A stretch of 64,000 bases of DNA from Pseudomonas floridensis. Lineage in GTDB: Bacteria; Pseudomonadota; Gammaproteobacteria; Pseudomonadales; Pseudomonadaceae. The translations under genes and the position numbers were made by a program. Below are positions 37,201 to 46,003 of this stretch, piece after piece (within the stretch, counting starts at the first letter, position 1; every line of letters begins with the position of its first letter). Under the pieces are notes generated by a model. That model saw only the letters and a program-made list of their open reading frames with translations. It was not told where the DNA came from and ran no database searches. The stretch lies in contig NZ_MUIO01000075.1 in the NCBI RefSeq assembly GCF_002087235.1, forward strand, positions 17,844-81,843, read 5' to 3'.

Positions 37201-38448
37201 ATGGCCACCGCCGTGCCCCTGACTGAAGGCGCCAGCCCCAACTTGAAGCAACGTCTCGCACGTGCAGAGCGAGTCAATCGCTGGAAGGCTCAGGCGCTGA
37301 TCGCGCCGCTGGTCATCTTCCTGCTGCTGGTGTTTCTGGTGCCGATCGCCGCGCTGCTCTACAAAAGCGTCAGTAACCCGGAAGTCGTTGCCGCTTTGCC
37401 GAGCACCGTCATCGAAGTTCAGAAATGGGATGGAAAAGGGCTGCCGCCCGAGTCGGTCTACAAGGCGCTGAGCCTGGACCTGGCTGAAACCCGCAAAAAT
37501 TCAACCCTGGGCGAGCTGTCCAAGCGCCTGAACATGGAACTGGCCGGTTACCGCAGTCTGCTGAGCAAGACTGCTCGCGCGCTGCCGTTCAAGACTGAAC
37601 CTGCCTCTTATAAAGAAGCGCTCGAAGCGCTGGATGAGCGTTGGGGCGATCCCGCCTACTGGCAAGCCGTGCGGCGCAACACCAGCAGCATCACGCCGTA
37701 CTACGTGTTGGCCGCCGTCGATCATCGTATCGACGATCTCGGTGAAGTGGCGCCAGCGACACCCGATCAGGCGATTTACCTGGATATTTTCGCCCGTACC
37801 TTCTGGATGGGGTTTGTCATCACCGTCATCTGTCTGGTGCTGGCGTATCCGCTGGCCTATCTGCTGGCCAGCCTGCCTTCGCGTCAAAGCAACCTGCTGA
37901 TGATTCTCGTGCTGCTGCCGTTCTGGACCTCGATTCTGGTGCGCGTCGCGGCCTGGATCGTGCTGCTGCAGTCCAGCGGATTGATCAATAGCGCGCTGCT
38001 GGCGATGGGCATCATCGACAAGCCGCTGGAGCTGGTCTTCAACCGGGTCGGCGTCTACATCTCGATGGTGCACATCATGCTGCCGTTCATGATCCTGCCG
38101 ATCTACAGCGTGATGAAGAACATTTCCCCGACCTACATGCGCGCCGCCATTTCGCTGGGCTGCCATCCGTTCAGCAGTTTCTGGCGTGTGTACTTTCCAC
38201 AGACTTATGCCGGAATCGGTGCCGGTTGCCTTCTGGTGTTCATTCTGTCGATCGGCTACTACATCACCCCGGCATTGCTGGGCAGCCCGAACGATCAGAT
38301 GGTCAGCTACTTCGTCGCGTTCTACACCAACACCAGTATCAACTGGGGCATGGCCACCGCGCTGGGCGGTCTGCTGCTGTTGGCGACCATCGTGTTGTAT
38401 CTGATCTATAGCTGGCTGGTCGGCGCCAGCCGCCTGCGTCTGAGCTGA
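37201..38448 (+). CDS. agtC: ABC transporter permease AgtC-like
   Basis: A 415-residue PotB-type inner-membrane permease. The first membrane segment (about 33-55) is followed by an unusually large periplasmic region (about 60-195), then five more segments and the cytoplasmic EAA loop (MRAAISLGCHPFSSFWRVYFP near 315) that contacts the ATPase. The large loop is characteristic of this Pseudomonas transporter type compared with the about 285-residue PotB. It pairs with the next gene. Confidence 0.87.
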   Translation: MATAVPLTEGASPNLKQRLARAERVNRWKAQALIAPLVIFLLLVFLVPIAALLYKSVSNPEVVAALPSTVIEVQKWDGKGLPPESVYKALSLDLAETRKNSTLGELSKRLNMELAGYRSLLSKTARALPFKTEPASYKEALEALDERWGDPAYWQAVRRNTSSITPYYVLAAVDHRIDDLGEVAPATPDQAIYLDIFARTFWMGFVITVICLVLAYPLAYLLASLPSRQSNLLMILVLLPFWTSILVRVAAWIVLLQSSGLINSALLAMGIIDKPLELVFNRVGVYISMVHIMLPFMILPIYSVMKNISPTYMRAAISLGCHPFSSFWRVYFPQTYAGIGAGCLLVFILSIGYYITPALLGSPNDQMVSYFVAFYTNTSINWGMATALGGLLLLATIVLYLIYSWLVGASRLRLS

Positions 38449-38459
38449 GGAGCGTCACC

Positions 38460-39284
38460 ATGTTGAATCCCTACACGTCGCCGATCGAGCGTATCTGGCA
38501 TTACGCGCTGCGTATCCTCTGTGCGCTGGTGCTGCTGTTTCTCGTGCTGCCGGTGCTGGTCATCGTGCCGCTGTCGTTCAATTCCGGCAGTTTTCTGGTC
38601 TATCCGCTGCAAGGGTTTTCCCTGCACTGGTATCAGGACTTCTTCAATTCGGCCGAGTGGATGCGAGCGCTGAAGAACAGCATGATCGTCGCCCCGGCCG
38701 CCACGCTGCTGGCGATGGTGTTCGGCACGCTGGCGGCGATTGGCCTGACGCGTGGCCATTTTCCCGGTAAGGCGCTGGTCATGGCGCTGGTGATTTCACC
38801 GATGGTGGTGCCGGTGGTCATCGTCGGTGTGGCCAGCTATCTGTTTTTCGCTCCGCTTGGGTTGGGCAACAGTTATACCTCGCTGATATTGGTGCACGCG
38901 GTATTGGGCGTGCCGTTCGTGATCATCACCGTGTCGGCGACATTGCAGGGCTTCAATCACAATCTGGTGCGTGCGGCGGCCAGCCTGGGTGCTTCGCCAT
39001 TGACGGCATTTCGTCGGGTGACCTTACCTCTGATCGCTCCGGGCGTGATTTCGGGTGCCTTGTTCGCGTTCGCGACCTCGTTCGATGAGGTGGTCGTCAC
39101 ACTGTTCCTGGCCGGGCCTGAACAAGCGACGTTGCCACGCCAGATGTTCAGCGGCATTCGCGAAAACCTCAGCCCGACCATCGCTGCCGCCGCGACCTTG
39201 CTGATCGGCTTTTCGGTCGTGTTGCTGCTGGTGCTGGAATGGTTGCGTGGGCGTAGCGAGAAATTGAGGACTCAGGTGGCCTGA
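38460..39284 (+). CDS. agtD: ABC transporter permease AgtD-like
   Basis: A 274-residue PotC-type permease with six hydrophobic segments and the EAA loop (RAAASLGASPLTAFRRVTLP near 171). It starts 11 bases after agtC and completes a typical two-permease importer. The substrate is inferred from synteny with P. aeruginosa agtABCD. Confidence 0.87.
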   Translation: MLNPYTSPIERIWHYALRILCALVLLFLVLPVLVIVPLSFNSGSFLVYPLQGFSLHWYQDFFNSAEWMRALKNSMIVAPAATLLAMVFGTLAAIGLTRGHFPGKALVMALVISPMVVPVVIVGVASYLFFAPLGLGNSYTSLILVHAVLGVPFVIITVSATLQGFNHNLVRAAASLGASPLTAFRRVTLPLIAPGVISGALFAFATSFDEVVVTLFLAGPEQATLPRQMFSGIRENLSPTIAAAATLLIGFSVVLLLVLEWLRGRSEKLRTQVA

Positions 39285-39298
39285 CCGTGTCTTGCGGC

Positions 39299-39485
39299 GC
39301 TTTATCAAAACGCCGCATTTCCAGCGCCTGCCCGGGCCTCTTCGCGAACAAGTTCGCTCCCACTCGACCAGGCCTTCGCTCTGTGAGGCGCCCGTGGGAG
39401 CCAACTTGTCCGCGAACGCTTTATCAAAACGCCGCATTTCCAGCGTCTGCACGGGCATTTCGCGAACAGGGGAGCGCCTACGTCA
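39299..39485. repeat. REP palindromes within a 39-bp direct repeat
   Basis: A 39-base sequence beginning GCTTTATCAAAACGCCGCAT occurs at 39299-39337 and again at 39418-39456 with two differences. Between and after the copies lie REP halves: TTCGCGAACAAGTTCGCTCC (39341), GTGGGAGCCAACTTGTCCGC (39394) and a third shorter one near 39458. This fits tandem duplication of a REP unit in the agtD-rpe gap. Confidence 0.8.
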
Positions 39486-39561
39486 GCGGGCGATCTGCGA
39501 CATATTAAGAAACGTTGGAGTACAATGCGCGCCACCGTGATTCTGCTCAAACAGGTGCGTC

Positions 39562-40236
39562 ATGCAGCCCTTCGTTATTGCCCCATCGATTCTTTCCGCT
39601 GACTTCGCCCGCCTGGGCGAGGAAGTCGACAATGTCCTGGCCGCTGGCGCGGACTTCGTCCATTTCGATGTCATGGACAACCACTACGTCCCGAACCTGA
39701 CCATTGGTCCGATGGTGTGCAGCGCGCTGCGTAAATATGGTGTGACAGCCCCTATCGATGTGCACCTGATGGTCAGCCCGGTGGACCGGATCATCGGCGA
39801 TTTCGTCGAGGCCGGTGCCACCTACATCACCTTTCACCCTGAAGCCACCCAACACATCGACCGCTCGCTGCAGTTGATCCGTGAAGGCGGCTGCAAGTCG
39901 GGTCTGGTGTTCAACCCGGCGACGCCGTTGAACCTGCTGGAGTACGTCATGGACAAGGTCGACATGATCCTGCTCATGAGCGTCAACCCAGGCTTCGGTG
40001 GCCAGAAGTTCATTCCCGGCACCCTCAACAAACTGCGTGAAGCACGCGCTTTGATCGACGCCTCGGGGCGCGACATCCGTCTGGAGATCGACGGCGGCGT
40101 CAACGTCAACAACATCCGTGAGATCGCCGCCGCCGGTGCCGATACCTTCGTGGCCGGCTCTGCGATCTTCAATGCCCCCGATTACCGCGAAGTGATCGAA
40201 AAGATGCGCAGCGAACTGGCGTCTGCCCGCGCATGA
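39562..40236 (+). CDS. rpe: Ribulose-phosphate 3-epimerase
   Basis: The 224-residue TIM-barrel enzyme interconverts ribulose-5-phosphate and xylulose-5-phosphate in the pentose phosphate pathway. Family motifs are IAPSILSADFARLG at the start, VHFDVMDNHYVPNLT near 33 with metal-binding His/Asp, MSVNPGFGGQKFIP near 141 and EIDGGVN near 175. Its stop overlaps the gph start. Confidence 0.97.
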   Translation: MQPFVIAPSILSADFARLGEEVDNVLAAGADFVHFDVMDNHYVPNLTIGPMVCSALRKYGVTAPIDVHLMVSPVDRIIGDFVEAGATYITFHPEATQHIDRSLQLIREGGCKSGLVFNPATPLNLLEYVMDKVDMILLMSVNPGFGGQKFIPGTLNKLREARALIDASGRDIRLEIDGGVNVNNIREIAAAGADTFVAGSAIFNAPDYREVIEKMRSELASARA

Positions 40237-41051
40237 GCGGCTTCGAGCAGCTGTTCGCAGGTCAACTGCCCAAGCTGATCATGTTCGATCTGGACGGCAC
40301 CCTCGTGGATTCGGTACCGGACCTGGCCGTCGCGGTGGACAAAATGTTGCTCCAGCTAGGCCGCCCTGCGGCGGGTCTGGAATCGGTGCGCGCCTGGGTC
40401 GGCAACGGTGCTCCGGTGCTGGTGCGCCGGGCACTGGCCAACGACATCGATCACAACGGTGTCGATGACGCGCTGGCCGAACAGGGTCTCGAGATATTCA
40501 TGCAAGCCTACGCAGAAAAGCACGAGTTCACCGTGGTCTATCCCGGCGTGCGTGAAACCCTGAAATGGCTGCAGAAGATGGGCGTGCAGATGGCGCTGAT
40601 CACCAACAAGCCGGAGCGTTTCGTTGCGCCGCTGCTCGACGAGATGAAGCTGGGCCGCTTCTTTCGCTGGATCGTTGGTGGCGACACCATGCCGCAGAAG
40701 AAGCCGGACCCCGCCGCGTTGTTTTTTGTCATGAAAATGGCCGGCGTCCCGGCCTCGCAATCCCTGTTCGTCGGCGATTCGCGTACCGACGTGCAAGCCG
40801 CCAAGGCCGCCGGTGTGGCGTGTGTCGCGCTGAGCTATGGCTACAACCACGGTCGCCCGATTGCCGAGGAATCCCCGGCCATGGTGATCGACGATCTGCG
40901 CAAGCTGATTCCCGGTTGCCTGGATCAGGACGCTGAGATACTGTTGCCCGACATCGAACGTCCCTCCCATAGAGATTCCATCGTGGTGGTCACTCGCAAA
41001 CTCTGGATGAAAGTCATGAAGGCTCTGGCCCGCTGGCGTTGGCGCGCCTGA
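40233..41051 (+). CDS. gph: Phosphoglycolate phosphatase Gph
   Basis: The 272-residue HAD-superfamily hydrolase removes phosphate from 2-phosphoglycolate formed in DNA repair. It has HAD motif I FDLDGTLVDSVPDL near residue 18, motif II ITNKPERF near 122, motif III KKPDP near 155, and motif IV FVGDSRTDVQAAKAAG near 180. A C-terminal extension (about 232-272) beyond the usual length carries basic residues without motif. Translationally coupled to rpe and upstream of trpE. Confidence 0.95.
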   Translation: MSGFEQLFAGQLPKLIMFDLDGTLVDSVPDLAVAVDKMLLQLGRPAAGLESVRAWVGNGAPVLVRRALANDIDHNGVDDALAEQGLEIFMQAYAEKHEFTVVYPGVRETLKWLQKMGVQMALITNKPERFVAPLLDEMKLGRFFRWIVGGDTMPQKKPDPAALFFVMKMAGVPASQSLFVGDSRTDVQAAKAAGVACVALSYGYNHGRPIAEESPAMVIDDLRKLIPGCLDQDAEILLPDIERPSHRDSIVVVTRKLWMKVMKALARWRWRA

Positions 41052-41115
41052 CTTGATCCTGGCCGGCTTGCCGGTACGTTTGCCTACTTGACCGATTTAT
41101 CCTCACACCACGAGG

Positions 41116-42603
41116 TTGCTCATGAACCGTGAAGAATTCCTGCGTTTGGCCGCTGACGGCTACAACCGCATCCCGTTGGCCCGCGAAACCCTGGCTGACT
41201 TCGACACGCCGCTGTCGATCTACCTGAAACTGGCCGACCAGCCGAACTCCTATTTGCTGGAGTCCGTTCAGGGCGGCGAGAAGTGGGGGCGTTACTCGAT
41301 CATCGGTCTGCCATGCCGCACGGTACTGCGCGTGCATGGCCAGCGCATCAGCATTACTCATGACGGCGTCGAGATCGAAAGCCTCGAGTCCGAAGACCCA
41401 CTGGCGTTCGTCGAGGCGTTCAAGGCGCGTTACAACGTGCCGACCATCGCCGGTCTGCCGCGCTTCAATGGCGGGCTGGTCGGCTATTTCGGTTATGACT
41501 GCGTGCGTTATGTCGAGAAGCGTCTGGCGAACTGTCCGAACCCCGATCCATTGGGCGTGCCTGACATTCTGCTGATGGTGTCCGACGCTGTCGTGGTGTT
41601 CGACAACCTGGCTGGCAAGATGCACGCCATTGTGCTGGTCGATCCGGCGCAGCAGGATGCCTACGAGCAGGGGCGTGCGCAGCTCGACGAACTGATGGAC
41701 AAGCTGCGCCAGCCCATCACGCCACGTCGCGGCCTGGACCTGGATCGCCCGCCCGCGCCGGATCCGGTATTTCGCTCCAGTTTCACGCAGAGTGATTACG
41801 AAGCGGCAGTCGATACCATCAAGCAGTACATTCTGGCGGGCGACGTGATGCAGGTCGTACCGTCGCAACGCATGTCCATTGACTTCAAGGCCGCGCCCAT
41901 CGATCTGTATCGGGCGCTGCGCTGCTTCAATCCGACGCCTTACATGTACTTCTTCAACTTCGGTGACTTCCATGTGGTCGGCAGTTCGCCGGAAGTGCTG
42001 GTGCGGGTCGAAGACAATCTGATCACCGTGCGTCCTATTGCTGGCACGCGGCCACGCGGCGCCAACGAAGACGCTGACCTGGCGCTGGAAAAAGACCTGC
42101 TGTCCGACGACAAGGAAATTGCCGAGCACTTGATGCTCATTGATCTGGGCCGCAATGATACCGGTCGCGTGTCAGAGATCGGCACGGTCAAGCTGACCGA
42201 GAAAATGGTCATCGAGCGCTATTCCAACGTGATGCACATTGTTTCCAACGTCACCGGCCAGTTGAAAGACGGCCTGACCGCGATGGATGCACTGCGGGCG
42301 ATTCTGCCAGCGGGCACCTTGTCGGGCGCACCGAAGATTCGTGCGATGGAAATCATCGATGAGCTGGAACCGGTCAAGCGCGGTGTTTATGGCGGGGCAG
42401 TGGGGTATTTTGCCTGGAATGGCAACATGGACACCGCTATCGCGATTCGTACCGCAGTGATCAAGAACGGCGAGCTGCACGTACAGGCGGGCGGCGGGAT
42501 TGTGGCTGACTCGGTGCCTGCGCTGGAGTGGGAAGAGACGCTCAACAAACGTCGCGCGATGTTCCGGGCGGTGGCGCTGGCGGAGCAGACCGCGGCGGAG
42601 TGA
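41116..42603 (+). CDS. trpE: Anthranilate synthase component I TrpE
   Basis: The 495-residue subunit converts chorismate and ammonia to anthranilate; TrpG supplies ammonia from glutamine. The N-terminal domain has the tryptophan-feedback element SYLLESVQGGEKWGRYSIIG near 53. The C-terminal chorismate-binding domain has GDVMQVVPSQRM near 240, PIAGTRPRGANEDAD near 307, DLGRNDTGRV near 345 and AGTLSGAPKIRAMEIID near 402. No leader peptide or attenuator is seen in the 64-base gap upstream. trpG is not within the window: the tailocin locus lies in between, as in other Pseudomonas. Confidence 0.97.
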   Translation: MLMNREEFLRLAADGYNRIPLARETLADFDTPLSIYLKLADQPNSYLLESVQGGEKWGRYSIIGLPCRTVLRVHGQRISITHDGVEIESLESEDPLAFVEAFKARYNVPTIAGLPRFNGGLVGYFGYDCVRYVEKRLANCPNPDPLGVPDILLMVSDAVVVFDNLAGKMHAIVLVDPAQQDAYEQGRAQLDELMDKLRQPITPRRGLDLDRPPAPDPVFRSSFTQSDYEAAVDTIKQYILAGDVMQVVPSQRMSIDFKAAPIDLYRALRCFNPTPYMYFFNFGDFHVVGSSPEVLVRVEDNLITVRPIAGTRPRGANEDADLALEKDLLSDDKEIAEHLMLIDLGRNDTGRVSEIGTVKLTEKMVIERYSNVMHIVSNVTGQLKDGLTAMDALRAILPAGTLSGAPKIRAMEIIDELEPVKRGVYGGAVGYFAWNGNMDTAIAIRTAVIKNGELHVQAGGGIVADSVPALEWEETLNKRRAMFRAVALAEQTAAE

Positions 42604-42665
42604 GCGGTTCAATCTGTCTGGTGCCTGAGATTGCACTCGAAGCATCCCTCACTGATCAGTTGCTG

Positions 42666-42990
42666 TAGGAGTGGACTTGTCCACGAAGACGGTGTTTTCG
42701 GCGCTGATTGGTTGGTGTCTGCACCGGCTTTTTCGCGGACAAGTCCGCTCCCACTGGCAGTTGCCGTAGGAGGGGACTTGTCCACGAAGACGGTGTTTTC
42801 GGTGCTGATTTGTTGGTGTCTGCACCGGCTTTTTCGCGGACAAGTTGGCTCCCACTGGCAGTTGCCGTAGGAGTGGAGTTGTCCACGAAGGCGGTGTTTT
42901 CGGTGCTGATTTTCGGTGTCTGCACCGGCTTTTTCGCGGACAAGTCCGCTCCCACTGGCAGTTGCCGTAGGAGTGGACTTGTCCACGAAG
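42666..42990. repeat. Tandem array of about 100-bp REP units
   Basis: Three full units and one partial unit start at 42666, 42766, 42867 and 42967. Each begins GTAGGAGTGGACTTGTCCAC (with small changes), contains a spacer with GGTGTTTTCGG and GTCTGCACCGGC, and ends with the inverted half TTCGCGGACAAGTCCGCTCC and CACTGGCAGTTGCC. Spacing is 100-101 bases. The array fills the trpE-estP gap up to the estP stop. Confidence 0.9.
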
Positions 42991-42997
42991 GCAGTGC

Positions 42998-44929
42998 TCA
43001 GAAGTTCAGACTCAACGCCACGTTGGCACCCTGCTGCGTCACGTCGTCGTTCTTGCGCCAGTTGTAATTGGCACGCAGCGTGAGGTCCTGAGTCAGCTTC
43101 TGGCTGACGCCGAAGGTGGCCCGGTTCAGGTTGCGTTGCGGGGTATAGCCGTCCAGCGTGAAGTCGATGGATGGCAGGCTGTTGAGTGATAGGGTCACGT
43201 CCTGCTGGTCAGTCTCGAACTCCCGTTCACGCGCCACTTCTCCCCAGATCTGGGTTGACGATGTGACCTGGAACTTGCCCTGCAAACCCACGCCCGCCCG
43301 ACGGGATTTGCGTGTCTGGTCGCTGAAGGTCAGTGCGGTCGAGCGAGTACCTTCCTCGGAGTAGCCGTCCACGTCGATGTCCGCATAATCCGCGCTGACG
43401 AAAGGCGACAGGTGCCAGCGGCTGGCTGTCCCTGCGAGGTCGAAACCAATGCGGGCGCTGACGGCCCACATTTCGCCATCAGTGTCACCTTTCTCTTGAC
43501 CTTCGCTCACGCCCAGCGCGAATTTACGTTCGGCATTCTCGTAGTCCAGCTTGCCGCCGGAAGCCGCCAGGTCGCCCCACCAGTGGTTGGCCTGGTATTG
43601 CAGAAACGCCGTGGCGATGTAGCTGTTGAGCTTGTAGTCCGAATCTCTTGGACCCGCTTCCAGATTCTGGCGATAAGCCCCGGCGACCACACCCGTGCGC
43701 CAGTGGTCGGCGAAACGGTAACTGGTGCCGATGGTCAGGTTATAGCCTTTTCCATCAGCGTCTGCTGACGTGTCCTGAGCATCGATGTCCAGTTTCTGAC
43801 CTCCCGCCGAGAGGATGCCTTGCCATTGCCCGACTGCCTGCCAGTTGCCGAAATCGCTGAGCCATTGGGCATGGAGTTCGTCCTGGTGGGCGCGCAGGGT
43901 GGTGTTGGCCATTTCAGGCAGCAGGGTGATTTCCCACGGTGCCGACAGCAATGAATACGCATAGTCGGCCAACAAGCGCTGACCGGCTTCGGTCGGGTGG
44001 ACGCGATCGTTGAAGAACAGCTTGGTTGGATCGGGCGTCGTGCCGGAACGACCGTAAGTAGCGCTTTCGTCGCAGTTATCGCCGCTGAAACAGGTGCCCA
44101 CCAGGTCTTCATTCGGGTCGAAGCCGAAGCGCGCCGCAGAGGTGAGGGTTTCGCTGATCAGCAGCGGCACGTTGAGCGGGATGATCTGCGCGTCAACCTG
44201 CGTCAGACGGCTCACCAGTTGTTCGTTGAATCGGGCGCTGAGTCTGGAGGTCGTTGACTCCAGCACGGTGCCGCTCAAGGCTGGCGTTTTGCCGATGTCC
44301 GGCAGCAGCCAGACCATGATGTAACGTGCGCCAGCCTGCTGCAGCACCTGCGCGCTGTCGGCCAAGCGGTCTGCGGCATCTTCGGCGTCGCCGGAACTCA
44401 ACACACGTCCCTGCAGGAAATCGTTACCGCCCCCTGTCAGGTAATAGAGCGCGTTCGGGTCTGCCCGCAAGCCGTTGGCGGGCAGATAACCCGTACGGCT
44501 GCGCAACACGGTCTGCGATCCGCTGGTGATCGGGGTCACGGTGTCGGATCGGGTCGTGATCGAATCCAGAATCTGATCGGTCCGATAGCCGCCCACCGCC
44601 CAGTTGTTACCGTCCGGCAGGCCCAGCGCTGCGTTGACCGGCGAGGTAGAGGGCGCAAGATCGCCTGCGGGGACATTGAGCATCCTGCCGATGAGCGTCG
44701 ATGAATTGAGGTTGTACACCTCGCCGCTGCCGTCCTGATAAGTCGGGCCGACTCGGTTGGTGAAGCGCAAAGTGGCACCGGCGGGTCCGTCGGTATCCGG
44801 AAACTGACCAGCGTCCGCGAGGCTGTCGCCGAAGACCACCATGGTCGAATAAGGGGCGGCGACGGCTGAGCTACAGGCCAGCGAAAGTAGACAGGCCGCA
44901 AATGGCCATCGCCTTGATGTCATGATCAT
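42998..44929 (-). CDS. estP: Autotransporter GDSL esterase EstP/EstA
   Basis: The 643-residue protein has a signal peptide (about 1-25), a GDSL lipase passenger with nucleophile Ser36 (VVFGDSLADAGQ) and the late catalytic Asp-His pair in FNDRVHPTEAG near 311, and a C-terminal autotransporter beta barrel (about 370-643) ending in Phe. It displays an esterase on the cell surface; in P. aeruginosa EstA affects rhamnolipid, motility and biofilm. The first ATG is used because the AAAGGA site lies at good distance. Its place beside trpE is the same in P. putida, so it predates the tailocin insertion. Confidence 0.92.
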   Translation of the reverse strand: MIMTSRRWPFAACLLSLACSSAVAAPYSTMVVFGDSLADAGQFPDTDGPAGATLRFTNRVGPTYQDGSGEVYNLNSSTLIGRMLNVPAGDLAPSTSPVNAALGLPDGNNWAVGGYRTDQILDSITTRSDTVTPITSGSQTVLRSRTGYLPANGLRADPNALYYLTGGGNDFLQGRVLSSGDAEDAADRLADSAQVLQQAGARYIMVWLLPDIGKTPALSGTVLESTTSRLSARFNEQLVSRLTQVDAQIIPLNVPLLISETLTSAARFGFDPNEDLVGTCFSGDNCDESATYGRSGTTPDPTKLFFNDRVHPTEAGQRLLADYAYSLLSAPWEITLLPEMANTTLRAHQDELHAQWLSDFGNWQAVGQWQGILSAGGQKLDIDAQDTSADADGKGYNLTIGTSYRFADHWRTGVVAGAYRQNLEAGPRDSDYKLNSYIATAFLQYQANHWWGDLAASGGKLDYENAERKFALGVSEGQEKGDTDGEMWAVSARIGFDLAGTASRWHLSPFVSADYADIDVDGYSEEGTRSTALTFSDQTRKSRRAGVGLQGKFQVTSSTQIWGEVAREREFETDQQDVTLSLNSLPSIDFTLDGYTPQRNLNRATFGVSQKLTQDLTLRANYNWRKNDDVTQQGANVALSLNF

Positions 44930-45041
44930 GAGAAAGATCCTTTCCTGTTTTTATTCTATCTAGGAAACGTAGCAAGCCTCTTCATGACCGCCAGTACTGA
45001 AGGAAGTTACCGCCCAGTGGTTGCTCCATCACGTTTGCGAA

Positions 45042-45284
45042 TCATGCGGCCTTGTCTGTGACGATGTCGTTAAGGTAGTTGGCCAGGTCATGCAGGTAGA
45101 CGAACGGATGACCCTGACGGGTGCCACCGGTACGGCTGACTTTCAACGCGATACGCCCGGCGTTGATCTTGCGCAACAGGTTGCGGTCGTTGGACAAGTG
45201 CGAGAAATAGCGCTCTCTCACCGCACTCAGCGATGGGCACGGCGTTGCGAATTCCTTGCGAAGTTGGTCGAGTATGTCGTTCAT
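45042..45284 (-). CDS. PrtN-like pyocin activator family protein
   Basis: An 80-residue protein, start at 45284 behind gggag. The core RERYFSHLSNDRNLLRKINA followed by RIALKVSRTGG and VYLHDLANYLND matches the pyocin activator PrtN family (small DNA-binding transcription activators that switch on pyocin genes in P. aeruginosa after RecA-mediated loss of PrtR). It lies in the same relation to trpE as PrtN. It is preceded by a 60-aa gene and by three operator-like palindromes (45542-45596), so it is probably repressed by the CI-like protein encoded at 46004. Assignment is by motif memory. Confidence 0.7.
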   Translation of the reverse strand: MNDILDQLRKEFATPCPSLSAVRERYFSHLSNDRNLLRKINAGRIALKVSRTGGTRQGHPFVYLHDLANYLNDIVTDKAA

Positions 45285-45325
45285 TCCGTGACTCCCTTTT
45301 CTGTGTACAGGTAAAAAGTGCAACG

Positions 45326-45508
45326 TCACGCCGCATCTCCGCCCAAGGGGGCAGAGTGCGAATCGATGACGGGCGAGGCCTTGGGCCGGTTGTTGGCCAC
45401 AACCAGGAATTGCCCGGTCTGGCGCTGGATCATCTGTATGAGATGTCTGTCGCAGGCTGCCGGGTGCAGATAAACCGGGCAGCGTGTCAGTTGTCGTGTG
45501 GTTTGCAT
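45326..45508 (-). CDS. Small hypothetical protein upstream of the PrtN-like gene
   Basis: A 60-residue protein, start at 45508 (MQTTRQLTRC) behind a ggag site. It has HLIQMIQRQTGQFLVVANNR in the middle and a Pro/Ser-rich end; no family is recognised. It is the first gene after the operator cluster and is followed by the PrtN-like gene 41 bases later, so the two likely form one SOS-induced regulatory transcript. Confidence 0.55.
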   Translation of the reverse strand: MQTTRQLTRCPVYLHPAACDRHLIQMIQRQTGQFLVVANNRPKASPVIDSHSAPLGGDAA

Positions 45509-45541
45509 GTTCGTACTCCATAACGAGGTGCAAACAAACAA

Positions 45542-45596
45542 TACGATATGTAGTAAAACACTGCAATACAGTTTGTAGTATTAAATACGTTTTGTA
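45542..45596 (-). promoter_or_regulatory. Three repressor operator-like palindromes upstream of the PrtN-like operon
   Basis: TACGATATGTA (45542-45552), TACAGTTTGTA (45567-45577) and TACGTTTTGTA (45586-45596) share the pattern TAC(A/G)-NNN-TGTA, 11 bases long, with centres 25 and 19 bases apart. Related sites occur at the CI-like repressor's own promoter, so these are probably its operators. Confidence 0.6.
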
Positions 45597-45854
45597 TTAG
45601 CAGGTGTCTGCAGAGTCGACGTACCAGGACACGTTCACCGAGCCGGTCTCAAGGTTGCGGGTCACAGTAATGCCTTCAGCCTCGCTGATCTCTTCCACGA
45701 TCTGCTCCCAATGAAGGAGCGACTCGCCCCGTTCACGTATCAGCAGCACCTGATGATCGATCTGCGCCTTGGGACTGGTGATCAGGTCTTGGATACGCTG
45801 GGCGAGCGCCAGATAGGCATCATGTTGCGATACATCGGGTGTCAGGTTTTGCAT
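45597..45854 (-). CDS. DUF1654 family protein, LexA-regulated
   Basis: An 85-residue protein, start at 45854 behind aaggag. The sequence AYLALAQRIQDLITSPKAQI, HWEQIVEEISEAEGITVTRN and GSVNVSW matches the Pseudomonas DUF1654 family, which is often found near prophages and pyocin regulators. A LexA box lies 18 bases upstream of the start codon, so expression should follow the SOS response directly. Function is unknown; it may be a DNA-damage linked phage regulator. Confidence 0.7.
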   Translation of the reverse strand: MQNLTPDVSQHDAYLALAQRIQDLITSPKAQIDHQVLLIRERGESLLHWEQIVEEISEAEGITVTRNLETGSVNVSWYVDSADTC

Positions 45855-45871
45855 GCGTGAACTCCTTTTTA

Positions 45872-45887
45872 CTGTATGTGCATACAG
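45872..45887 (-). promoter_or_regulatory. LexA (SOS) box
   Basis: CTGTATGTGCATACAG is a perfect inverted repeat matching CTGT-N8-ACAG, the gamma-proteobacterial LexA consensus, within ACTGTATGTGCATACAGT. It lies immediately upstream of the DUF1654 gene, where it would overlap the promoter. Confidence 0.8.
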
Positions 45888-46003
45888 TAGTTGAGTAATA
45901 TTTCCCACGCAAGCGGCAAACCTTTCCTATCTGTCAGCGCGTCGCTTGAACGTCGCCCATTAAAAAGCCCCGCTTGGCGGGGCTTCGGGCATATCGAGAG
46001 GAC

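Noticed and set aside
41052..41115. trp leader peptide or attenuator before trpE
   Set aside because: The gap is only 64 bases and contains neither tandem Trp codons nor a terminator hairpin.
42666..42990. CRISPR array
   Set aside because: Repeats are about 100 bp long in total and consist of inverted REP halves with nearly identical spacers; there are no unique spacers and no cas genes.
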